A stretch of 10,968 nucleotides of DNA. Source: Peptococcaceae bacterium. Lineage in GTDB: Bacteria; Bacillota; Peptococcia; DRI-13; UBA5745. A model generated the notes under the pieces. The model saw only the letters and a program-made list of their open reading frames with translations. It was not told the origin of the DNA and ran no database searches. The stretch lies in contig JAISDM010000083.1 of assembly GCA_031264885.1 (NCBI GenBank), forward strand, positions 1-10,968, written 5' to 3'. The position numbers were made by a program, and so were the translations under genes. Below are positions 6,290-10,968 of this stretch, piece after piece (within the stretch, counting starts at the first letter, position 1; every line of letters begins with the position of its first letter).

Positions 6290-7468
6290 TCAAAAATAAC
6301 TGGTCTTCACGTGCTTGCCCATTTTTTCAAGGTTCTCCGCCAGCTCCCGCACCAGGCGCATTTTTATGGAAAAATTGATCGGCAGGCGCGGGTTTTGGTG
6401 CGCGGGATTGACCGCCTTGCCTACAAAGAAGTTGATGTCGGTCGCTTCCTCAAACAGCATAACGGCGATTTGCGACGCGCCGTCCCGCTTGCGGACTAAG
6501 TCATAGTAATTGCATTCCCCTTGCAGATGCTTATAGGAGTACTCCAGGACTTTGCCGATGGTAACCACGCCTTCGGTCGCCAAATCCACGCCTTCGATGC
6601 TGGCGGCAGGCGGGATATCCGGATCCTGATCCTTCCCCGGCAAGTCCGCGACCACTCTCTTGCCCAAGTATTCCGCCGTGAGGCCGGCGGTGGTGCCGCC
6701 GCACACAATATGCCGCCCCGCTTTCCCAAAGAACAGATCCATCATCTTCTCCACGTCTTTCGGATTCTGAGGCGGGCCGATCATCAGGTTGACCGGCCTG
6801 CGGCGGCGTATTTTGATGGTGCATACCGTGGCGTCGTCGCCGGGACGCTCGTCATAAAAAAACTTGCATTGCTCCAGCAGCGCGCTCGTCAGCGTGTGCG
6901 CGGTATATTCGCTTTTGTACAGTCCCTCCATAAAGCCGATGATATCCGCGCGGCGCCAGTCAAGATTGAACGCCTGCCCCACGCCGGCGTGTTCCACCCC
7001 GTCGCTGACGATGATGAAAGCGTCGCCTTCCTGTATGGCAAGCTCAGAGATATAGATGGTTTTTTTCTCAATGGTCTGGGATATGGACGGAAACTCGTAA
7101 TGTTTCCCGTCGCGCAGCAATATGACGGCCGGGTTGTCGAATTGGATAATTTCAGCGTGGCTGTTGTTCACAATGCGTATGACGCTGAAAGTCGAATAGG
7201 CGACTCCCCGCACGCTGCACACCGGCAAAGTGGCGGCCATCGCGGATATACACTCGGCGAGGGGCATATTCTGAGCGATCATCGTCGAGATGATTTTGGC
7301 CGTAAGGGTGGATAGAATACAGGCTTTGACCCCGCTGCCCAAGCCGTCCGCCAGCACCGCCACGGTGGTTTTTTCATCCGGGTTGATGACCGCGACGCTG
7401 TCGCCGCACAGTTCCTCCCCGTATTTATTCAAACTTTGCCATGCCACATCAGTACACAGGCTGATCAT
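6290..7468 (-). CDS. SpoIIE/PP2C-type serine phosphatase with extra C-terminal domain
   Basis: The protein has 392 residues. Residues 1-220 form a PP2C-like phosphatase domain with metal-binding aspartates in GDSVAV (Asp23), LADGLGSG (Asp41), VSDGVEH (Asp156) and GDDATV (Asp211/212). SpoIIE-type enzymes use Mn2+ or Mg2+ to remove phosphate from serine or threonine, often on anti-sigma-factor antagonists. Residues about 225-392 form a second region with VCGGTTAG (255-262), which I recognise only as a conserved companion domain of unknown role. The start overlaps the hydrogenase gene's end by 20 nt, indicating translational coupling and a shared pathway. The likely reading is a phosphatase that reports the state of the hydrogenase-like sensor. 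No membrane segment is present. No kinase or STAS protein occurs in the window, so the target is unknown. Confidence 0.88.
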   Translation of the reverse strand: MISLCTDVAWQSLNKYGEELCGDSVAVINPDEKTTVAVLADGLGSGVKACILSTLTAKIISTMIAQNMPLAECISAMAATLPVCSVRGVAYSTFSVIRIVNNSHAEIIQFDNPAVILLRDGKHYEFPSISQTIEKKTIYISELAIQEGDAFIIVSDGVEHAGVGQAFNLDWRRADIIGFMEGLYKSEYTAHTLTSALLEQCKFFYDERPGDDATVCTIKIRRRRPVNLMIGPPQNPKDVEKMMDLFFGKAGRHIVCGGTTAGLTAEYLGKRVVADLPGKDQDPDIPPAASIEGVDLATEGVVTIGKVLEYSYKHLQGECNYYDLVRKRDGASQIAVMLFEEATDINFFVGKAVNPAHQNPRLPINFSIKMRLVRELAENLEKMGKHVKTSYF

Positions 7469-9143
7469 TGCGCAGCGTCTCCTTCAATTTGGTCAGGGCG
7501 ATTTTGGTTTCGGCGGTGGTTTCCCCCAGAAGCGAGGCTATCTCCTGCACCGTGCGCATTTGCTTATCGATGACTTCATCGGTAACGCGAATCGTCTGGT
7601 CGGCCATTTCCCGGCGGACGGCGCGCGCGTTTTCCGTGTCGGTGATGTCCTTCATGATGCCGATGATCACTCCGTATTCCTCGTCCCGGACGACCGTAAG
7701 CTTTATGAAGCGCCCGTATTCAGCCAGATATTCCCGGCTGTCGCCCTCGCCCGGCGCGTCCAGAAACAAGGCCGGATCCATCAGGCTGGTCACACCGCGC
7801 GACAGTATGTCCTCCTCGCGCTTCACATTCAAAATACGCCGGGCCGCTTCGTTGATTTGCCGCACCTCCAAATCCTCGTTCAGCACGATGATGCCATTGG
7901 GGGTGTTTCTGATGATCACATCGGAGAAAGACTGGGCTTTGCTCATCAGATAAGGCAGACACATCTCCAGAGTGGCCTTGCCTTCCAGCACCGCGGCGGC
8001 CTTCTCACGGCAGGTGTCGTAACCGCAGCTGCCGCAGTTCAACTCATCCTCCGGTTTTGTTTTGCCGATTTTTTGCAAAACCCCGGTGATGGCTTTCTCG
8101 CCGAAGACCGGACGCGGCTGGAGGTTCAGCCGCAGATGTTTCTCCATTTCCTCCGCGGCCAGGGGCTCCACCTCGAAATCCGCGCCGGGAGCGCAGGCGT
8201 GTACCTGAGCGGTTCCCCGTACCAGCCCCGCCTCCCGGCTCATGCAAGGCCCGCCGATACAGCTGCCGCTGCACGCGCTCATCTCGATGAAGCAATGCTC
8301 CAGCCCCCCCGCGGCGATATCTTTCAACGCGGCGATACAGTGGTCGATGCCGTCTATCGCGATATAGTTGTAGTCCGGGTTAGACTGCCGCATGGTGCGC
8401 AGTATGCCGCCGACGGTGGGGAACAGCCGGGTTTTGCCCTCGGCGTCTTTGGTCCTGTCCTCCTGTCCGCGCCGCCTGTCCGCGGGCAATTCTATGCGCG
8501 CCTCAATCAGCCAGGCGTCCAATTCCTCAAAGGTCAGCACACAGTCTACATAATCAGGATACCGCTCCGCTTCCGCTTTCTTTGAGATGCACGGCCCGAT
8601 AAAAACGACCTTCGCCCCGGGATACCGCTTGCGGATGCTGCGCGCGTGAGCCTGCATGGGGGATATGACCGGCGCCATATAAGGCAGAGCGCCGGGGTAA
8701 TGCCTTTCTGCCAGCATGTTCACCGTATGGCAGCAGGTCGAAACGATCACGCTCCGCTCCCCCGCGCCGACCATGGCGTCGTATCGCTGTTTGACCAAGG
8801 TGGCGCCCAGGGCGGTTTCCATCGCCCCGGCAAAACCCAGTTTCTTCAAGGCTTGTTCCATATCCTCAATGCCGGCGCCGGGATAATTGGCCACGAAGGA
8901 CGGCGCCAAACTGACATACACGGGAACGCCGCCCCTGAGCAGCTCTTGCGCTTTCGGCAGGTCGTTTTGGATGCGCTTGGCGTTTTGAGGGCAGCTGACA
9001 AAGCAGCGCCCGCAAAGGATGCATTCCTCCTGCATGACCGCGGCCTGATTGTTCGAAACCCGAATGGCCTTCACCGGGCAATTCCGGATACATTTGTAAC
9101 AATGCTTGCAATCGGTCGCCTTTAGTTCCAGATATTCCGTCAT
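7449..9143 (-). CDS. hydS: sensory-type [FeFe] hydrogenase with PAS domain (group C-like)
   Basis: The protein has 564 residues from ATG 9143, chosen because GGAG lies 8 nt upstream and MTEYLELK is the usual start of the family; an in-frame ATG at 9182 lies inside the preceding gene. In order it has: two [4Fe-4S] sites (C12/C15/C18/C22 and C41/C44/C47/C51); an H-cluster domain with motifs STCCHT (135-140), GPCISKK (183-189) and EMSACSGSC (287-295); an extra Fe-S motif NCGSCGYDTC (369-378) with Cys395; a PAS domain at about 400-510; and a helical tail with EIASLLGETTAETKIALTKL (534-553). Canonical TSCCP and MPC are altered to STCCH and GPC, as is common outside catalytic group A. The PAS and tail suggest H2 or redox sensing rather than bulk H2 production. 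It follows the LysR gene by 25 nt and overlaps the phosphatase gene, its likely output. A catalytic role remains possible. Confidence 0.9.
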   Translation of the reverse strand: MTEYLELKATDCKHCYKCIRNCPVKAIRVSNNQAAVMQEECILCGRCFVSCPQNAKRIQNDLPKAQELLRGGVPVYVSLAPSFVANYPGAGIEDMEQALKKLGFAGAMETALGATLVKQRYDAMVGAGERSVIVSTCCHTVNMLAERHYPGALPYMAPVISPMQAHARSIRKRYPGAKVVFIGPCISKKAEAERYPDYVDCVLTFEELDAWLIEARIELPADRRRGQEDRTKDAEGKTRLFPTVGGILRTMRQSNPDYNYIAIDGIDHCIAALKDIAAGGLEHCFIEMSACSGSCIGGPCMSREAGLVRGTAQVHACAPGADFEVEPLAAEEMEKHLRLNLQPRPVFGEKAITGVLQKIGKTKPEDELNCGSCGYDTCREKAAAVLEGKATLEMCLPYLMSKAQSFSDVIIRNTPNGIIVLNEDLEVRQINEAARRILNVKREEDILSRGVTSLMDPALFLDAPGEGDSREYLAEYGRFIKLTVVRDEEYGVIIGIMKDITDTENARAVRREMADQTIRVTDEVIDKQMRTVQEIASLLGETTAETKIALTKLKETLRNDQPVY

Positions 9144-9168
9144 TTCCCCGTCTCCTTTTGGTTCGGCC

Positions 9169-10122
9169 TCATTCTGCTTCATTCTGCCCGGAATCCAAAA
9201 TATGGTTCACAACCCGCTCTAATTGGGAAAGAAACATTTTTTCCAGCGAGCCAAAGTTATGGCCCGCCTGATAGATGAGGACATCGCTGAAATCCGGCCC
9301 CTGCCCGCAGCGCTTCTGGGTCAGCCCGTTTCTGCGAAGCAAGTCCTCCGGCATGGGGGAAGCCCACATATAAGCGCCGGGGACTCGGGCCAAAATATCC
9401 AATTGACTGCCGCGCCCGTAAACGTGGATCTTTCTGTCGCCGCGGGTCCGGCCGGTTTCCGTTTCGGCCATGTTCTGAGGCATACGCGGGATGGCGGTGT
9501 CCCCGTGGATGATCTCTGTGTACGAACCCAATTCCGCCGCGTCAATGCTCTCCTTCCCGGCCAGGGGATGATCGCGGGACAACAGCAGCAAGTAATGGAA
9601 TTCCAGCAGCGGACGCCACAGCAGTTCGTTTTCTTCCAGCATATTGGTGAAATAGTTCCGATACTCGGTTTTGCAGCGTATGACGCCGAAATCGGAATAG
9701 TCTTCGGCCACATGCTTGATGGCCAGTAAGGCGTTTGTCTCACAAAAATCCATGTCGAGCGCTTTTCCGTCCTCCAAATGAGTCAAAAAGGTGGTAAAAG
9801 CGTCCGCGACATAGCTGGCGCGCGGCACGGAAACCCGCAGGCTCTGCACGTCCCTTTTTTCTTCGCGCCCCAACGCTTCCAGTTCTTCGTACTGCCGCAG
9901 GATGCTCTTGGCGCGGCGCAAGAACTCCCTCCCCTTGGATGTGGTCTCGGTGCCCATGGATGTGCGGCGAAAGATAACGATGTTCAGCGTTTGTTCCAAT
10001 TCTTTGATCGCCTTGCTCAAATTGGGCTGCCCCATGTACAGGTTGCACGCCGCCTGGGAGATAGATCCGGCCCGGTCAACCTCCAGCACGTACCGCAGAT
10101 GCTCAATATTCAAATTTCTCAC
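9169..10122 (-). CDS. LysR-family transcriptional regulator
   Basis: The protein has 317 residues from GTG 10122. The N-terminal winged helix-turn-helix covers about 1-65, with AGSISQAACNLYMGQPNLSK (18-37) as the recognition segment and ELEQTLNIVIFRR after it. The remainder is the two-lobed effector domain typical of the family, of normal length. A TTG at 10113 (giving a start at NIEHLRYVLEV) is an alternative because family members often begin there; neither start has a strong ribosome binding site. The gene begins 8 nt after the rex stop, so translation probably depends on rex. The last codons, encoding ILDSGQNEAE, coincide with a fragment of a dispersed repeat and look added. Its effector and targets are not evident; the hydrogenase-phosphatase genes immediately downstream are candidates. 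Confidence 0.9.
   Translation of the reverse strand: MRNLNIEHLRYVLEVDRAGSISQAACNLYMGQPNLSKAIKELEQTLNIVIFRRTSMGTETTSKGREFLRRAKSILRQYEELEALGREEKRDVQSLRVSVPRASYVADAFTTFLTHLEDGKALDMDFCETNALLAIKHVAEDYSDFGVIRCKTEYRNYFTNMLEENELLWRPLLEFHYLLLLSRDHPLAGKESIDAAELGSYTEIIHGDTAIPRMPQNMAETETGRTRGDRKIHVYGRGSQLDILARVPGAYMWASPMPEDLLRRNGLTQKRCGQGPDFSDVLIYQAGHNFGSLEKMFLSQLERVVNHILDSGQNEAE
9188..9200. repeat. fragment of the dispersed repeat at the end of the LysR gene
   Basis: CCGGAATCCAAAA is identical to 250-262 within the element at 233-307, and it is preceded by two CATTCTGC copies resembling the element's other end. It lies inside the last codons of the LysR gene. Confidence 0.4.
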
Positions 10123-10130
10123 CCCTATGC

Positions 10131-10853
10131 CTATGCCTTGGGCAGTACCGGTATACCCGGATTACCCGCGTCCCTGTCCGCCGCCGCGGATTTTTTTACC
10201 GCGGCGTTTTTTCTTTCCAATTTTTCCGCCAGATGACGGGACAACAGCGCCAGCTGGGACGCCATATTCTCATTCTGCACAAGGACGTCTTCCGGCGCCC
10301 TCAAATGGGTGGGCGCAAAATTCCAGATGGCCCAGATCCCGCTTTTGACCAGAACGTCGCAAACCTCCTGCGCGTATTGCGCCGGAACGGTGATGATGCC
10401 GATATGTATATTCATCCTTCGGCACAGCGACGGGAGTTTGGACATGGGAAAAACCTTTTTGTCGTCCACATCGACGCCCACAACGGATTTGTCCTTATCA
10501 AAGGCCGCCACAATGCTCATGCCGTGTTCCGCAAACCCCTTATAAGAGAGCAGCGCCTTGCCCAGCTTGCCCGCGCCCACCAAAATCGCGTCCTTGCTGT
10601 TGTTATAGCCCAGACATTCTCCGATGCTGTTCAGCAGATCCTCCACGTCAAAACCCTTGCGGGGCTTGCCCGGGATGTTGCTGACCGCCGCCAGATCCTT
10701 GCGCACCTGTATCTCGTTGAGTCCCATTTCCCTGGCGATGGAAGGCGACGAAACATAGGCGGTCTGCAGCCCACGCAAATAATTATAGTAACCGGATAAC
10801 CGCTTGAACGTCTGCAAAGGCAGCACGCCGCCCTTCGTTATTTGTTCCTCCAT
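10131..10853 (-). CDS. rex: redox-sensing transcriptional repressor Rex
   Basis: The protein has 240 residues from ATG 10853, with AAGGAGG exactly 7 nt upstream. Residues 1-75 form the Rex winged helix: LQTFKRLSGYYNYLRGLQ, then SIAREMGLNEIQVRKDLAAV. A Rossmann NAD(H) domain follows with VGAGKLG (Gly93, Gly95, Gly98), AAFDKD (116-121), ITVPAQYAQEV and WNFAPTHL. The domain-swapped C-terminal helix is NENMASQLALLSRHL (195-209). A Lys/Ala-rich tail of about 30 residues extends beyond the usual end. Rex represses fermentation and hydrogen genes when NAD+ is high and leaves DNA when NADH rises. It is first in an operon with LysR, hydrogenase-sensor and phosphatase genes, so these probably follow the same redox signal. 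Two operator-like sites flank its promoter, pointing to autoregulation. Confidence 0.95.
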   Translation of the reverse strand: MEEQITKGGVLPLQTFKRLSGYYNYLRGLQTAYVSSPSIAREMGLNEIQVRKDLAAVSNIPGKPRKGFDVEDLLNSIGECLGYNNSKDAILVGAGKLGKALLSYKGFAEHGMSIVAAFDKDKSVVGVDVDDKKVFPMSKLPSLCRRMNIHIGIITVPAQYAQEVCDVLVKSGIWAIWNFAPTHLRAPEDVLVQNENMASQLALLSRHLAEKLERKNAAVKKSAAADRDAGNPGIPVLPKA

Positions 10854-10869
10854 CCGCGTACCTCCTTGT

Positions 10870-10921
10870 GAATATTATAAAAGATATCGATAAGTAATTA
10901 TCGATATCTTTTATAATATTC
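10870..10921. repeat. perfect 52-nt inverted repeat in the rex control region
   Basis: Two 24-nt arms (10870-10893 and 10898-10921) are exact reverse complements around GTAA. The repeat begins 2 nt upstream (transcript sense, beyond 10867) of the rex ribosome binding site and covers the -10 box, the predicted start and the early leader. Its centre is the operator-like TCGATAA-N4-TTATCGA. It may act as a large operator, and the part that is transcribed can form a leader hairpin. Confidence 0.9.
10887..10904. promoter_or_regulatory. Rex-like operator, proximal site
   Basis: TCGATAAGTAATTATCGA has 7-nt arms and a 4-nt centre, the same layout as the described Rex consensus TTGTTAA-N4-TTAACAA, differing at arm positions 2 and 4. 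It lies just downstream of the predicted rex transcription start, where a bound repressor would block transcription. Assignment to Rex is inferred from position and geometry. Confidence 0.6.
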
Positions 10922-10941
10922 CTCTTTATTATGAATGTCAA
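10913..10941 (-). promoter_or_regulatory. promoter of the rex-lysR-hydrogenase-phosphatase operon
   Basis: The minus strand has TTGACA (10936-10941), a 17-nt spacer and TATTAT (10913-10918). Transcription would begin near 10906, giving a leader of about 53 nt before ATG 10853. The -10 box lies within the outer part of the 52-nt inverted repeat. Confidence 0.85.
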
Positions 10942-10946
10942 GTCCT

Positions 10947-10964
10947 TCGATAAAAATTTATCGG
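10947..10964. promoter_or_regulatory. Rex-like operator, distal site
   Basis: TCGATAAAAATTTATCGG repeats the TCGATAA-N4-TTATCG pattern 60 nt from the proximal site and immediately upstream of the -35 box. The 60-nt spacing is close to a whole number of DNA turns, so two bound dimers would lie on nearly the same face. It could also serve a divergent gene beyond the window edge. Confidence 0.55.
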
Positions 10965-10968
10965 TTCG

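Noticed and set aside
7290..8585. Plus-strand open frame of 431 codons
   Set aside because: It is antisense to the hydrogenase and phosphatase genes and is explained by their codon bias; no motif or ribosome binding site supports it.

Overview
The window looks like a chromosomal segment from an anaerobic, fermentative member of the Firmicutes, most likely class Clostridia. The indications are strong AGGAGG-type ribosome binding sites, several TTGACA-N17-TATNNT promoters, some TTG/GTG starts, a Rex redox repressor, and a PAS-containing [FeFe] hydrogenase next to a SpoIIE-type phosphatase. Species cannot be named from the sequence alone.

Layout, left to right. (1) Positions 1-310: a tRNA-Gly(CCC) gene on the minus strand with its own promoter, followed by a small dispersed palindromic repeat. 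(2) Positions 400-5296, minus strand, read right to left: a five-gene catabolic operon. It encodes a DUF6379-type small subunit, a TIM-barrel sugar isomerase-like large subunit (ATGA overlap), a GPH-family sugar symporter, a Gfo/Idh/MocA oxidoreductase, and a second TIM-barrel protein broken by one in-frame TAA. The combination matches C-glycoside deglycosylation systems: oxidation of the sugar, then C-C cleavage by a heteromeric deglycosidase. (3) Positions 5297-5464: a divergent control region with two mirror-image promoters, a perfect 26-bp operator palindrome and a degenerate second copy, serving the operon and a TetR-family regulator (5465-6109, plus strand). (4) Positions 6110-6289: a convergent gap holding a perfect 21-bp-stem hairpin. 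(5) Positions 6290-10853, minus strand, read right to left: rex, a LysR-family regulator, a sensory-type (group C-like) [FeFe] hydrogenase with PAS domain, and a PP2C/SpoIIE phosphatase, tightly packed as an operon. Its promoter at 10913-10941 is flanked by two copies of TCGATAA-N4-TTATCG, one of them inside a perfect 52-nt inverted repeat.

Working model. The left operon imports an aromatic or other C-glycoside, oxidises the sugar with the dehydrogenase and cleaves it with the two-subunit lyase, with TetR releasing the operon when an inducer binds. The right operon looks like a hydrogen/redox signalling unit: Rex reads NADH/NAD+, the hydrogenase-PAS protein probably senses H2 or redox state, and the phosphatase encoded right after it is the probable output. 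The two halves converge and no functional link between them is visible.
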